Made by a program: the position numbers and the translations under genes. Below, piece by piece: positions 30,557-47,454 of a stretch of 64,000 nt of DNA. The notes under the pieces are model-generated. The model had not been told where the DNA came from and did no database searches. It worked only from the letters and a program-made list of their open reading frames with translations. Position 1 is the stretch's first letter. Every line of letters begins with the position of its first letter. The DNA comes from Chondrilla cf. caribensis (lineage: Eukaryota > Porifera > Demospongiae > Chondrillida > Chondrillidae), in the NCBI GenBank assembly GCA_964020155.1, contig OZ026554.1:1687747-1751746 (forward strand), written 5' to 3'.

Positions 30557-31607
30557 CTCCTAACAGCGAATGTGGATGTTTGTAACAGGGGGATCCCCTG
30601 CACCGGTTTATTATGTAATGCGCGATCGCGCTTAGGTGCGCGCTTCTGATAGGATATTATAATAGATCTAACACAGCTACGATACTGTGGTGCTGTAGAC
30701 ATAATATTATAAGTTGTTTGCTACAATTACTTATTCGTATATCTATAACACCATGCATGTATCGTTACAATGACTAACATTCAGGCTTATGCAATAGGTA
30801 TAATAATATTATGAAAATTTATAATTATAATTAATTTTGCAATTTTTTATTACTTTTATATTTTATGCATAATGATACATTGCAATACTATGATATTGAT
30901 CATACAGACATTATTGTTGCATATTATGCATCATCTTTGGCTTACTCACAATTTATAAATTGCCTCAAATATAATTATATAACAGGCTAGGATAATATTT
31001 AGTCTATATATATACGATGTGGTAATCAATTATATTAGCATTATAATAATATGTGCATTAAGTAATAGTTAGCATTATGTGCATATAAGTAATAGTTATT
31101 GTATGACCACTCCGAAACCCTTCACGTTCTTTTAATAGCAATTCAGCGGCACATCAGAACCACGAAACCGAGTAAGCCTGTTAATTTTTTCGCCGATCCG
31201 GAGTTCCACCTCCTTCAGAATAAACACAAATGTTACAATGATTCAGATTGTTAAGATAACATGGGCACATAAAGCTGACAATTACTAATCGAGTACACTT
31301 GCGGTTGAAAAGGTCAAAAAAGTGTGCAATTACAAAAAACCATGCACGCTTTTTCCTTTGATGTTAACCACAACCATACAACAACAATGATAAGTATTTA
31401 TGTGTACAAAACCAAAGAAGTACTATTACCAATTTGGATACAAAACCAAGATTAACAATAAAGTAGCAGTAGACCCACAGCAGCCATACATCCCACCCAT
31501 GCACACCAGCTACAGGCAGAGTGCTATGTATCTAGGTCACTATCTCCAGCTAAGCAAAGATTTTTAAGGCATTAATGCAATTACAAAATATTAAGGCAAA
31601 AATAAGG
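30557..31607. other. Intergenic between PIGU and CYLD-like gene 1
   Basis: Very AT-rich. Stretches at 30655-30840 and 31430-31600 align with 47070-47260 and 48475-48665, so this spacer is part of the segmental duplication. No gene seen. Confidence 0.65.
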
Positions 31608-34425
<2,818 letters not shown>

Positions 34426-34795
34426 CTGTGGAGAGTGGATAACTGTATTTAATTACTTCTTCGAGGATAATGAATTGTTCAGTACATAAGCAATGTTTTC
34501 GTTGTAAACTAGCAGCAGGAGAAAATTTTGAACAAGTAAACCAAATTTCTTGGATGTCTCATTTAGGTTAAGAAGAACCTTTGCTGAAGATATAACATTC
34601 AACGAAGCCATTGTACTTAAATTCTAGCCCAAATTCTCGGCGTTCTGAAATTGGTCATCTTTTGCGGTGGACCTCAAAAGTATGGGTACATTGTTTGGCA
34701 TGCATATTTTTTAGCGGGTACAATTTTAGAAAATTTGAAGTTACTCAATAAATTCTCCAAAGTTTGTACCCACTAAAATTTGTAGCCTTAAGGTA

Positions 34796-34893
34796 TGCAT
34801 ACATCTACCGATACTGGAAAGGCAAGCTGGGCAGAACATGGAGTTGTAAACTTGCCTAGGCTAGGCCTTATATTCTTCCAGTGGCTTGGTATA
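34796..34893. repeat. Direct repeat bracketing the gypsy remnant (left)
   Basis: About 95 bp (with ATACTGGAAAGGCAAG and GGAGTTGTAAACT) matches 36984-37076 and a third copy at 62048-62145. Copies 2 and 3 lie in corresponding introns of the duplicated kinase genes, so this left copy is an extra one beside the retrotransposon remnant. Confidence 0.75.
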
Positions 34894-35019
34894 AGTGAAC
34901 TTGTTTATTTTACTGTGCAATGTAAGTGTAAAAGCTGTCCTTTGTTGATAAACAATGAAGTTGCAATGCTGGGAGGAAAGAATATAGCGGATTTTGAATA
35001 ATGTTTGCATGAGTTCGTT

Positions 35020-36796
35020 ACATAGGGAGGTCCCATCGAGATAGACAATGGAGCCAATTGTGTTATCACTACAGAGGCGTCACATCCTGACCTGACCAAA
35101 TTGATTGTTGGGAAGCTGCAGGATGAAGGACGACAAACTAACAATGTTCAAGTCATTACTGAAGCCAGTATTTAATGTCTATGGACTGGTGGACGAGGAT
35201 GGACAGTTCACCGAAGTAGAGCTTCATAACGAAGAGGACAAACCTGAAGCCATGCTGAACGATTTTCCTGATAGCCTATTGGATGCAGGAAGAAGCATCC
35301 ATGAGAAGGATCTTCAAGAAGCCTTGCCCGTGGTAATTGCGGAGAGAACACGACTTGAGCAAGTGATAGAAGACAGTAAAAGTAAACGGCAATGAGAAAG
35401 ATATGAACAGCTTTGGAAGAGGAATTGCGAGTTGCTGAGCACTCGAGGAGAAAGATGACAAAATCAAACAATTACGTGAACAAATTGCACAACTTGGAAG
35501 TTCATACCTGATCGGAAGTGCAACAGTCATGTTGTCTACGCATTCGATGGGAAATCCAGATCTGACGGCACCCATACAGATTTGGGATGCTACGGGTATT
35601 GCACCAGGTAGGAAAGGGAAGGTACCACCCATGGAGCCTTTTTCAGGAGAATCGGATGACCTGACCTATACGAGAAGGATTGGTTGCTTTTCCCTCAAGA
35701 GGGCAGCTGTATGGAACTCATGGACAGAGATGGAGTCACTGCTACAATTAGTAGGGTATTTACATGGATGCGCCCTCCAAGAGTGGAGTTTATTGCAAGG
35801 GAGAGACAAAATTACCAGACTGCAGGGTGGGCATTGACATGGAGGCAAGACCCTGGAAGATGTACATTGGTAGCCAAAGAATTTTGTCATACCAGACAAC
35901 GAGGGTCTTAGACAGTAATGGATTTCATTTTTTGTCTACAGAAGACTTTCCAAGCATCCTATGGTAAGGACCCCATGTTAGTTGAAACACAACATATGCC
36001 AATTACAGGAAAAGATTGCGCCCCTTTTGGGGTGACCGAGGCTTTGTTGTCAGATCGAGGAGCCAACCTTTTGTCACATCATATGGAGGATGTGTGTTCT
36101 CTCATGGGAATTACCAAGCTTAACATGACGGCATATCACCCCCAATGCAACGGGATGGTTGAATGATTTAACTGTTTGTTAGAATCCATGGTACGTAAGC
36201 ATGCAGCTGATTTCGGAGTCCAGTGGGATAGCTATTTACCTGGATTGCTGTGGGCTTACCACAACACACCCCATGAATCCACTGGAGAAAAAACCCATTC
36301 CTTTTATTCGGTGTAGACTGCAGATCTCCCACAAAAGTTACCTTCTTAACTGTATCTACAGGTCATCCTAGTACGGGAGGAGCTAGTAATAGTGTTATCA
36401 CAAGTACAGAAGTCAGCAACTGAGAGTATCCAACAAGCCCAGAAACAGTACAAGAAACAATATGATGTGAAGAGCAATAAGGTACCACTGAAAATTGGGG
36501 ACTGAGTGCTTATGAGGTTTCTTCAAGATGAGTTAGGCAAATATCGCAAGATGTGTTGGCCGTGGCATGACCCATATCGTGTCCTATCACGGGACGATAC
36601 CAATGTATCCGTTACCAAAGTCCCCAAGAAGGTGCTATGTTTGTTCACCTGTCCTGGATCAAACCATGCCCATCGTCCACCTGGATTCTACTTTGGGAAC
36701 AAACAGTATACCAATACTAATTCGTACACATGCTGGGTGGATCGATTGCTAGCTGATGATATTATTCCCAGTGAGGCACCCTGGTATCAGCTATAA
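35020..36796 (+). mobile_element. Ty3/gypsy retrotransposon remnant (gag + integrase)
   Basis: Plus-strand frames interrupted by stops and frameshifts. A gag-like segment at about 35500-35840 contains PPMEPFSGES, RAAVWNSWTEMESLLQLVGY and ALQEWSLLQG. An integrase core segment at about 36000-36300 contains LLSDRGANLLSHHMEDV, TAYHPQCNGMVE and LLWAYHNTPHESTGE, followed by a C-terminal tail to 36796. Protease, reverse transcriptase and RNase H are missing, so gag joins integrase by deletion. No clear LTRs. It lies in the intron between the coiled-coil and CAP-Gly exons and is antisense to the host gene. Inactive. Confidence 0.82.
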
Positions 36797-37368
36797 AGCA
36801 AGTAATACTGAAGATCAGCTCGGGATGAGTATGCTTGAAAGGGAAGGTGGTGTAGTGAAGTGAACTTGTTCATTTCCAAATTTGGGACTGTGCAATGTTC
36901 AGTTGAACGTATTTGTATTATATGCTGTATATAAGGTCTGTAATGTAATTTGAGCATGTGTGTGCATATAATAATGCATACGTACATCTACCCATACTGG
37001 AAAGGCAAGACGGGCAGACCATGGAGTTGTAAACTCGCTTAGGATAGGCCCAATTACTTCCAGTGGTTTGGTATATTGGTCACCAGAAATGCTGTGACAG
37101 CTAACATAGTGGTGTGAGCAACATGTTATAGAAAAAAACCATGTGGAGTTACATATCACAATTACAACAGATAATCAGTGGAGCTCTGTCATGCATGGCC
37201 AGACAGCTTTCACCCTTGTGATAGGCCCTGAATCATATATACAATGATAGTCGTGTTTTGAACAGCTGTGAACTGAGTCTGCATGAAATCTAATAACCCC
37301 TGTTTTGTACAGAATTAATTAAGGACAGTTACAACCATCTATAGTTATGTAAACAGATGGTCACTTAC

Positions 37369-40300
37369 TGTGGATGAGAAATGATCAGGAGCAGGCTTCT
37401 GTCTGCTGTCATCTGCTGATTCTTTCACTTTCTGACAAGCCTTATACTCATCAAGTTCTTTTTGTAGTTTATCTCTCTCTCTTTGCAAGGAGTGGATCTA
37501 TGGGTAAAATGGGGCAAAGTCATCTTATCAAAAAGGAACTCTTAGTCAAAACTGTACGACCACCTGTAACCCCTACAGCTAGTCCAATGACAATTACTGA
37601 TACCTACATTTGCCATTAAGTTTCGTGCTACAGTTGTACCCAATTCCTAGAGATAGAATGATTTGGTGCAGATTGATTCAATCAACGAATGATTTGCGTA
37701 CAAAGAAATTCGCAACTGACTTGGAGAGTTCAATATTAGTCCACTCCTGTGGGTGACCTCAATCAGACTCCCCTTACGACAGGAAGATGGGATGAAATTA
37801 GTTTAACCGTGGTAAACTGTTCGGTAACTATGTGTGTATGTACACTATCAGATGAGAAATATGTATGTACCTGCTGTAATTTTGATTCTTTTTCTTTGTT
37901 AGCAAACTTCAAAGCTGCTTCCAACTCTGTTACATGAACCTGTATGTTCACGAGAGGAGAACAGGATTTTCAATCCATATACGTACCAAAAACATCCCAG
38001 CCAAATTATTCTGCAAAACTGGTCATATATATTGCATGTATTGAAGTGAATGTCACAATTAACCTATCCAACACAAATTATAACAATTACAAGTACTTAC
38101 TTCTGCAACACTCACCCTTTCACATTGGATCTCATGTTTAGCAATCTGAAGTTCTCCCTCTAGAGTAGCAATCCTCTGAGCATTGTTGTGGACGCTCTAT
38201 AAATATGACATAGCCAGCATGTATGTACATAACATGATACAAAGAGTACATAGCTAGTACTGTACAAAGAACTACTTGAAATGACGTATGCACTGATACA
38301 GAATTTAACTGATATTTTGGTAGCTGTCTAAATGTGGTTAATGTAGGCCAATGCCAATAGCCAATCTGATATTATAATACATGAGACACATAGCTGGTAT
38401 GGAATTTTTTGGTGGTTCACCTCTATGAGTACCTGATTAATATAATCCACAATAATTACATGTAGTGATTATAGGGTAGTTCCCGAATAATATCAAATGG
38501 GTAGCCTTGCCTTGGACAATTTTGCACTGTAAATTTGAAGGAAATAAGACAATGAATTTGATATGCAATGGGCAATTAATTATCAGTTATAATTTTAATT
38601 TACAAGTAGTAGAAACACAGCAATGGCCCATATGAAACAATGCTGGCTGATAAGATGATAATTGATCGAAAGGCTGATACCATATAAGTGTAACCCTACG
38701 AACAAATTAAATTTTTTAATTGATAAATCCGTGCTCTCACATTTGATCTGACAACATGATCTCGAATCACGCCCACTGCAGGTCGCAGTTTCTCATGTTG
38801 AAGGCACCAAATGATGATGGGCTTCAAAGGATGAGCATCATCCAGCATATTCAGGTCATCCTCGCGCCGTATCACTTCTATCACAGCATTGATACCATCC
38901 CAGCCCGAGGTAGGGGGGTGCTGTGTGCAAATTTCCAAGAGTAGAACACCTAGTGAGAAAGAATCCACTTTGGCCGAATATTCCTTCTTCTTGGTCAATG
39001 CCTCTGGAGGCATATATACAATAGCTCCGGGCTGGGTCGTCTTTATGATTTCTGCTTTGCTTTTAAGCAGCTTGGCTTGTCCAAAGTCGGCAATTTTCAC
39101 CACACCTCCTTTAGTCAAGAGTACATTCCTACTCCCGACATCTCTGTGAATGATTGGCTTATACCTTCCATGGAGGTATGCTAGACCTGCAGAAGAAGAC
39201 CAAAGTATGACTACATACTTTTTATCCACTGGACGTGTAGATCATCTTTGATGGAACGTAACTGATAGAACTATTACTGTAATACAGTGCCTCATTTGAG
39301 TTCTTATGTTGTTTACTTTATGTGAGATAGATGAGAAGTTTTACAATGTACCTTGCCTACATTGTCTATATATGGCTAAGCCTATAGACTTCTATGTAGT
39401 TGTCAGTATATCATGTTAGCTGTCTGTCTGTAAAAGTTACGGACACCTGAAGTTCTTATAAATTTGTGTTTTCATGAACCAACAAGTAATTTTATGACTG
39501 TGTCTCTTTCCATTTTTTGAATGACATCTGTTTCCTGTGGTACGGTTTATTCAGACCCCTTTCGTGCATTTCAGGGACTGAATTCACCATATGCAGGAGA
39601 GAATATTTGACATTATCCGAGAGCTGCTGATATCATAAAACCAAGAGCACTTTACAGAAGCATTCTTCCTTAATTATAATAATAATAATAACAGGATACC
39701 AACTTAAATGGATGGCCTCAAGTACTCCAGCATTGAGCTATATTCACTGATGCAAATTATTGTTGGTGTGTCATGCTAGAAGCCAGGCTAGCTAACTCAA
39801 TCAGGTATCTTACCTTAGTAAGTGACATTTTGACGCACCATATTATTACTAGGTCGAGTCATTTCATATTTAAAGGTCATTTGAAGTGTACAAAAGGAGA
39901 TATAGGGTAAGTGCTAGTAACATGAGACAGACGGTATTATGGGACATTAGAAAGAAACATTGTACAATTCATAGTATAAACTGGTCTTGTAAGAGGTAAC
40001 CTGCTATCAATGTAGCTTCGCGTAAGACGGCAATCCTTCATAATTTAGGCATTATAATGCGCATGCGCAAAACCGAATCCCCGACCCGCGTGCGCGAATG
40101 GTGATTATACTTCAACCTCGACTAAAAGCGTATTTGTTACGGATCTCTTTCACACGTGTACGTACATACACAGGTACGTGTTTTGGCAGTGTTCAACACT
40201 GTTTGATGTTTTTGTATGCTCTTAGATTGATCCACCATTATTAGTAAATTTATAACCGAATAATTAACTCACGAAAAAACATTCATTCTGATGATTGTAT

Positions 40301-43300
40301 AGGGAAATGTCATCGTCCAAAGATGGAAAGAAGAGGAGACTGTGGAGCGATGAAAGCATGGTTGCTGCCATTAAGTATGTGGAAGAAGGCAAAGGCCTCA
40401 GAGAAGCGGCAAGACTGCACAATGTCCCGGTTGAATCTTTGAGGAGACGAATACTTGGAACCGTGGAACCAATTTGTAGGCCAGGTCCTCCTACTGTTTT
40501 AACCCTTGAAAAAGAAGAGTCCTTTGAGAGATACATAATGAATATGGCTGATATGGGTTTCGGACTGACCAGAGAAGACATTATGCGCCTTGCCTTCAAT
40601 ATTGTGGAGAAATGTGGCAGACAACATCCATTTCATGATGGCATGGCAGGACGTGGGTGGTTTGACGGATTTCGAGCTAGACATCCTCGTCTTACACTTC
40701 GCATCCAACAACCCCTTTCATTTTGTCGGGCATTCTGTGCAAATGAGGACGTTATCAAAGACATTTTGGCTAAGTTGGGTGCCATCTATGCTCGTCTCAA
40801 TCTTTTATCTAAACCCATGCAAATTTTTAATGCTGATGAAACTGGGATTTCTGTCGTACATAAGCCTGGAAAAGTGGTTGCAGAGATTGGTCGAAGAACA
40901 CTATGGTTCGTTACAGCAGCAGAAAAGGGCAAAAACCACACAATTTTGTCTTGTGTGTCTGCCACTGGATTTGCTTTACCACCGATGATGATATATCCAA
41001 GGAAGAAAGCAGTTCCAGATAACCTGAAGATGGGATGTATTCCAGGTTCTTTGTTCAAGAACAGTGAAAATGGCTGGATTACTCAAGAAATATACATGGA
41101 ATGGTTTCAATGGTTTCTAGCAAATATCCCTCCTACCAGACCTGTGCTTTTAATTGAAGATGGGCATGCATCGCATATTTCAATAGAAATTCTCGAGCTG
41201 GCTCGCACCAATGATGTACATCTTCTCTGTCTTCCAGCCCACGCCACACATATTTTGCAACCCTTGGACATAGGAGTATTCAAATCATTCAAGACGTTTT
41301 TTTCTAAAGCGTGTCACAAATACCTTACCACCTACCCAGGTCGTGTAATAACAACAGACGTCATCGCTTCACTTGTTGCAGAAGCTTGGCCACAGTCCAT
41401 GACACCACTAAACATAATGAGTGGATTCAGAAAATGCAGCATTTATCCAATCAATCCTGGGGAGGTCAGTGATCGACAACTTGCTCCCTCAAAGGCAGTT
41501 CGACCGAAGAACCCTAGTCTGTCCCACTCCAGCAGTGATTTCACACTCTCCAGCAGTGCCGATTCTCAACCTGAGGAGAAGTTGCTCCCCTCGATATTTA
41601 CAAAAGAGCAAGAAGCTCTGTATCAAACACGCTATGAAGAAGGTTATGATGTATACGACTGTAGTTATGTAACTTGGCTTCAATTAAATCATCCCGAGGC
41701 AGCTCGTAACTTCTCGCAAGCTAAGCACCCTAGTACAGCAGAGCCTAACTGCCAAGAAAACAGGAAAGCCAATTCCAGTGGTTCCGTTGTTACCCAGGCT
41801 CCGAAGTCAATTCCTTCAAACACAACTGTGTCTAGCTGCAGTTCTTCAGATGTCCTGAGGGAATTACTTGTTCTTCCTCAACCTAAGCCCTCAAAACATA
41901 AAAAACGTACAGCACTCAACAGTAAGGCACGGGTTATCACTGACATAGAAGTGTTGGAGGAGCTGAAGAGAAAACAGGTGAAAAAAGCTGAAGAAGAGGC
42001 AGTCAAAATCACAAAAAGATTGGAACTGGAACATAAAAAGAAAGAAAAGGAACTGTTGAAGAAAGAAAAGGAGCAGAAAAAGGCGGAAAGACAGCAGAAA
42101 AAGAAGGCAAAGGCGAAGAACAGCATAGGTAATGAACAACATATGAAGAAAAAAACAGTGAGAAAGTCGGCAGTTGGAAGAGGCATTAAAAAACACACAA
42201 CAGGTAAACTACCGGGTAGGAAGCAGTCCAAGAACAAGAAAATGGTGTTGGAGAATGAAGATGACTCTCTGTTGGGAAGTGATTCTAGCTATGCACAGTG
42301 TCCTGAATGTCATGAAATGTATGGTGATGATGACTTGCTGTGGATATGTTGTGATGGCTGCAATACTTGGTATGATCATGTGAACTGCACCAATCTGACC
42401 ACAGGAAGGGACATACCAGAAGAATATTTTTGTCAGCAATGTACTTAGTCTATGTGACAGTGTGAAAACTAGCTATTATAATAAAGCATTTGCACTTTTT
42501 GAGTTGTTTACTGTTTTTATCATTATTGTCTCATTAAACATGCATTGTCTCATAATTGTTGTTTTAAATGATTACACAAAATGTTGCATAGTAACTAAGA
42601 GAAATTAATTTTTGTTGCATGTTTAATACATGTTAAACAGATAACTTGTATAAGGCTTCAGGTGTAGTTTGAACTTCCTATCATGTTCCAATAATAATAT
42701 TATGGCTTTGGGCAGAAATACATAAGTGTCCCATATAACCCACGTGTACCTTAATGACCCGGTGTCATGGTGAATTTGACCTCCCCTGTTTTTGTACCCC
42801 CCAAGTAAAATTCTCCAGCAATGTCAGCATCCCCGAGTTCATATCACTGAGTGGATATGACATCCCCCAATACTCACCTTGGCAAATTTGGCATCTCGAG
42901 CGATATTTGGCTAAATGGGTTAACAGAAACCACCCTTTTCATGTCAAAATACTAAAGACAGCTATAATAGACGTTCCCAGCCTTGTCCTTATTCTATCCT
43001 TCAGTTTAGTGGTGGAAACAAGCAGAAGAGTGATTGGAAGCGAATCGGAGCTCAGCAACATTGAACTACACTTGCATTTCTTTTACAAATGAAACACTCA
43101 TATTAAATTGCATTATGTAATGTTATATGTATAATACTGCTACAGTGATTGGAGCCAATATCCTCTAGAAAGGGAGGTACATATTGGGGAGCCAAGCTCC
43201 CTAGGATATTTAGCTTGGGGCATTTTCACGGGTCCCAGATTCCCCGTGACACCGGCCCGCTCAGCATCCAACCATAGATAATGAAAAAGTGCACTAACTC

Positions 43301-43794
43301 CGTACGATCGAACCGTATCAGTGAGATGCTATATATTAAAGTTAAGCATACATAAATGTGGTATGAAAAGGTTAATATAATATGAGAATACGTCTTAAAT
43401 TGCGTGCACTTATAATTATACCTTCGCAAACGGAGGAACAAATTTCCCATATTCTTTCGGAAGAGAGACGTTCTCTGTTACGCTCCAAGTACTTCTCTAG
43501 ACTCTCGTCCATCAGTTCCATGACAAGAACTGGTCCTTTTTTGTCTTTGTAGGCACCAATGAATCCTACTACGTGCGGATGCTTCAAAGCCTTCATTTGG
43601 TCGCATTCTGCTTTAAATTTCTCCAGAGTGTGCTCACCCCCCCTGCTGGCAATCAACACTTCATGGACTCTCTTCACAGCAACGGGCTTCCGGTCAAGTT
43701 CAGCCGAGTACACTACGCCATACGACCCGCGACTGATCTCCTTCCCTACGACAAGGGAAGACGGCACTGGGTCGAAATCCGTCTTCGAAGCCAT
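37369..43794 (-). CDS. TKL-like protein kinase with C-terminal coiled coil
   Basis: Minus-strand exons 43794-43422, 39186-38741, 38196-38116, 37939-37871 and 37497-37369, phases consistent, 366 residues. Kinase domain 14-270: glycine loop ISRGSYGVV (first glycine is Ser), lysine K41 in VAVKRV, HRDVGSRN (D140, N145), ADFG (D158) and MPPEAL. The lost lysine of HRDLK and the sequence around it suggest a TKL/RIPK-like or divergent enzyme, probably active. Residues 274-366 are coiled coil (IATLEGELQIAKHEIQ, VTELEAALKFANKEKE, LQRERDKLQKELDEY). The last exon ends at a strong GTAAGT donor; reading through reaches a stop at 37347-37345. Splicing to the CAP-Gly exon at 34425 would keep frame. Intron 1 (4.2 kb) contains the pogo-type gene on the opposite strand. 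Confidence 0.82.
40058..40069. promoter_or_regulatory. NRF-1-type palindrome
   Basis: TGCGCATGCGCA is a perfect match to the NRF-1 consensus, 238 bp before the ATG of the pogo-type gene, within a locally CpG-rich stretch. A likely promoter site for that gene. Confidence 0.55.
40307..42448 (+). CDS. Pogo/Tigger-type transposase-derived protein with PHD finger
   Basis: Uninterrupted 713-aa ORF; the ATG at 40307 (MSSSKDGKKRR) is the first in frame. Residues 1-60 form a psq-type helix-turn-helix (AIKYVEEGKGLREAARLHNV), then a CENP-B-like DNA-binding region. The DDE_1 catalytic domain keeps all three acidic residues: D177 in NADETG, D285 in IEDGHASH and D321 in QPLDIGVFKSFK. A lysine/glutamate-rich coil (about 540-600) precedes a C-terminal C4HC3 PHD finger (CPECHEMYGDDDLLWICC to YFCQQC, about 664-713). 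PHD-tailed pogo proteins are known in invertebrates. No terminal inverted repeats were found around it, and it has an NRF-1 site and a poly(A) signal. It could be a young autonomous element or a host-recruited gene. It lies in intron 1 of the antisense kinase gene. Confidence 0.85.
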   Translation: MSSSKDGKKRRLWSDESMVAAIKYVEEGKGLREAARLHNVPVESLRRRILGTVEPICRPGPPTVLTLEKEESFERYIMNMADMGFGLTREDIMRLAFNIVEKCGRQHPFHDGMAGRGWFDGFRARHPRLTLRIQQPLSFCRAFCANEDVIKDILAKLGAIYARLNLLSKPMQIFNADETGISVVHKPGKVVAEIGRRTLWFVTAAEKGKNHTILSCVSATGFALPPMMIYPRKKAVPDNLKMGCIPGSLFKNSENGWITQEIYMEWFQWFLANIPPTRPVLLIEDGHASHISIEILELARTNDVHLLCLPAHATHILQPLDIGVFKSFKTFFSKACHKYLTTYPGRVITTDVIASLVAEAWPQSMTPLNIMSGFRKCSIYPINPGEVSDRQLAPSKAVRPKNPSLSHSSSDFTLSSSADSQPEEKLLPSIFTKEQEALYQTRYEEGYDVYDCSYVTWLQLNHPEAARNFSQAKHPSTAEPNCQENRKANSSGSVVTQAPKSIPSNTTVSSCSSSDVLRELLVLPQPKPSKHKKRTALNSKARVITDIEVLEELKRKQVKKAEEEAVKITKRLELEHKKKEKELLKKEKEQKKAERQQKKKAKAKNSIGNEQHMKKKTVRKSAVGRGIKKHTTGKLPGRKQSKNKKMVLENEDDSLLGSDSSYAQCPECHEMYGDDDLLWICCDGCNTWYDHVNCTNLTTGRDIPEEYFCQQCT
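42480..42485 (+). terminator. Poly(A) signal of the pogo-type gene
   Basis: AATAAA 32 bp after the stop codon. Confidence 0.6.
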
Positions 43795-44203
43795 TTATAA
43801 GAACTTAACCACGCATATTTGTATGAATAAATAACTACATGCAGTATATAAAATTATGTGTTATAGTACCATATATACAATATAAATCCTATACGTACTG
43901 TATCTGCCATGCACGTGATCATGCATACATGTATGCAATTTCTTAACTCGATCCCATGCGTGTATGCTAGCAAGTCAGTTAATTACACACATATAACACT
44001 GATCAAGCTAAGTAGAAACAACGTTATTGATAACAATCATACAAAAATTAGCACAATACTGTACTTTCAATTCTGCACTGAGTCTACAGATAATACAAGA
44101 TTACCAGCAATGTTTACACACTACCACACGCTAACTTAATACTAATTACCTTACCATAAAATGTACTAAACATTTAGTTCAGCCTAAATGCTACAAGTAA
44201 ATA
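43795..44203. other. Upstream region of the kinase gene
   Basis: AT-rich. Contains CACGTGATCATG at 43912-43923, identical to the E-box region before sialidase A, about 120 bp upstream of the kinase ATG. No gene seen. Confidence 0.45.
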
Positions 44204-44358
44204 CTAAGTGTACATTTCGACTTCTGGGTCAACATAGATGCAAATTGAAGCATCATTCACCAGTCGTCTCAGCAGACGAGGTGGATCTGCTGGTGGCTTC
44301 TCTTTCAGTAACTGAACATCTTTCAATCCTTCTCCAATTTGAGGGCATTCTTGAACAC
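44204..44358 (-). pseudogene. Orphan last exon of a third CYLD-like copy
   Basis: Encodes a CYLD-like C-terminus (VQECPQIGEGLKDVQLLKEK, then RLLRRLVNDASICIYVDPEV) and a stop. It is more diverged from copies 1 and 2 than they are from each other. No other CYLD exons lie upstream on this strand; instead PIGU-derived sequence begins at about 44370. It marks an older or rearranged copy truncated by the duplication breakpoint. Confidence 0.8.
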
Positions 44359-44619
44359 TAGGAAGACATGACAGCCAATCTGTTACACACTGTACACTGG
44401 TCATTACACACAAGAGTGCAATTTCCACATACGTAATATACATGTACGTACACATGCAAGCATTGTATGCACACACACTTCTCAGAATATTCCTTAGTTG
44501 ATGTACGTACATCATGCACAATAACTATGACTATCAAGCACATATACATGCACAATGTGTAGATTATGTATAAAGAACTACATGATATGATAAGGGTTCA
44601 TTGCTGTGCGAGTCTTAAT

Positions 44620-44850
44620 GAGTAACGAGAGTTATTGAGGGTAATCATAGCCAATATTTCAATAAAAACACAGGATGTTTCCATCCATAGATCGTCTTCA
44701 GGTGTATGAGCTGGAGAAGATCTGAAGGAAAATGAAACCGAAAAAGAATCTGAAGAGCTGCATACAGCTGAAGACGATAAGATAAAAATGTCCTGTATTT
44801 TTATTGGGATATTGCATGACTGTGATAACCCTCAATAATTCACGTTACTC
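44620..44850. mobile_element. Fold-back MITE with GAGTAACG termini
   Basis: About 231 bp with inverted arms of about 60 bp (GAGTAACGAGAGTTATTGAG at left, complement ending ACGTTACTC at right). Present in the PIGU-pseudogene intron but absent from the matching place in intact PIGU (near 28760), so it inserted after the duplication. Target repeat not clear. Confidence 0.72.
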
Positions 44851-45077
44851 AAAGAACTACATGTATGCATGTACGTAGGTAGGTAGGTAGGTACGTAGGT
44901 AGGTATATACTGAAAGGCTAATGGTTATGAGTAAACAGTACAGACTTATGTATGCATACAGTGTATGGAGTTCACAAATTTGCACACAGAACGTATAAGA
45001 GTATGTAGGTACTGAAAGGCTTATGATTATAATATGTCTCCACAGTTCGGAATAAGTACACAAATTCCACACGTTAC

Positions 45078-46608
<1,531 letters not shown>

Positions 46609-47454
46609 ACATCTCCCAACAGCGAATGTGGAGGTTCGTAACAGGGGGATCCCCCTGCACTGGGTAAAATGGCTGACACCCCGTGGCATGAGAGGAAGAA
46701 GAAGAGAAGATTTTGAAGTGTTGAAGAAGTTTGCCAACCAAAATTAAGACGATGTAAAGTAATGTGACCATTTGGGGGCGAAGAGTAACAGAAGTGTAGC
46801 CTGGAACGAAGACTGGTGGCGGCATAAACGGGTACCCCACTCGCAATTTACGAACTGCTGCTCACCATGATGACGTATCAAGTTCACCAATGAGGATTTT
46901 TCGCCCCTGCCTTGCCAGGGACGGCATAAACGACCTTAGCTGTCTGTTGCTATTTAACCCTGTGTCCTAGGCTGTGGTCTTGGTTTCATTTTTATAACTC
47001 ATCTTTATTCTGTGATTTGAATAATGATTGGTGTTTCTCTCTCTCCACCTTGCAATGGTGTGCACTGCAAGGTGGGATGATAATAGACCTAATATATATG
47101 CTGCCACGATATTATGTTGCTGTAGACATAAGAAACTATTTGCTACATATATACCTGAATTACCTCTGTGTATCTATGTACATCATTACAATGATTAACA
47201 TTCAGGCTCATACAATAGGTATTATAATATAAAATTGCAATTTTTAAGTATCATTGATAATATAAAACTCATATTCATTGCAATATTATATTGATCATAC
47301 AGTCATATAATTATTAGCAGAATTGCATGTGCATATATATATGTGGCCCAGCCTGAGGAATATCACTAAAGAAATCTAGTTTGCTCATGCATTATTATTA
47401 TTGATAATTTATTGCCTCGAAAATGATATGTATTATTATAATCATATATATATG
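46609..47454. other. Duplicated spacer, no gene recognised
   Basis: Positions 47070-47260 match the spacer near 30655-30840. The rest is AT-rich with a short GC-rich stretch around 46800-46930 that repeats GGCATAAACG. No supported gene. Confidence 0.6.

Noticed and set aside
42754..43092. Plus-strand 112-residue ORF after the pogo-type gene
   Set aside because: No recognisable family, no exon partners; lies in the kinase intron.
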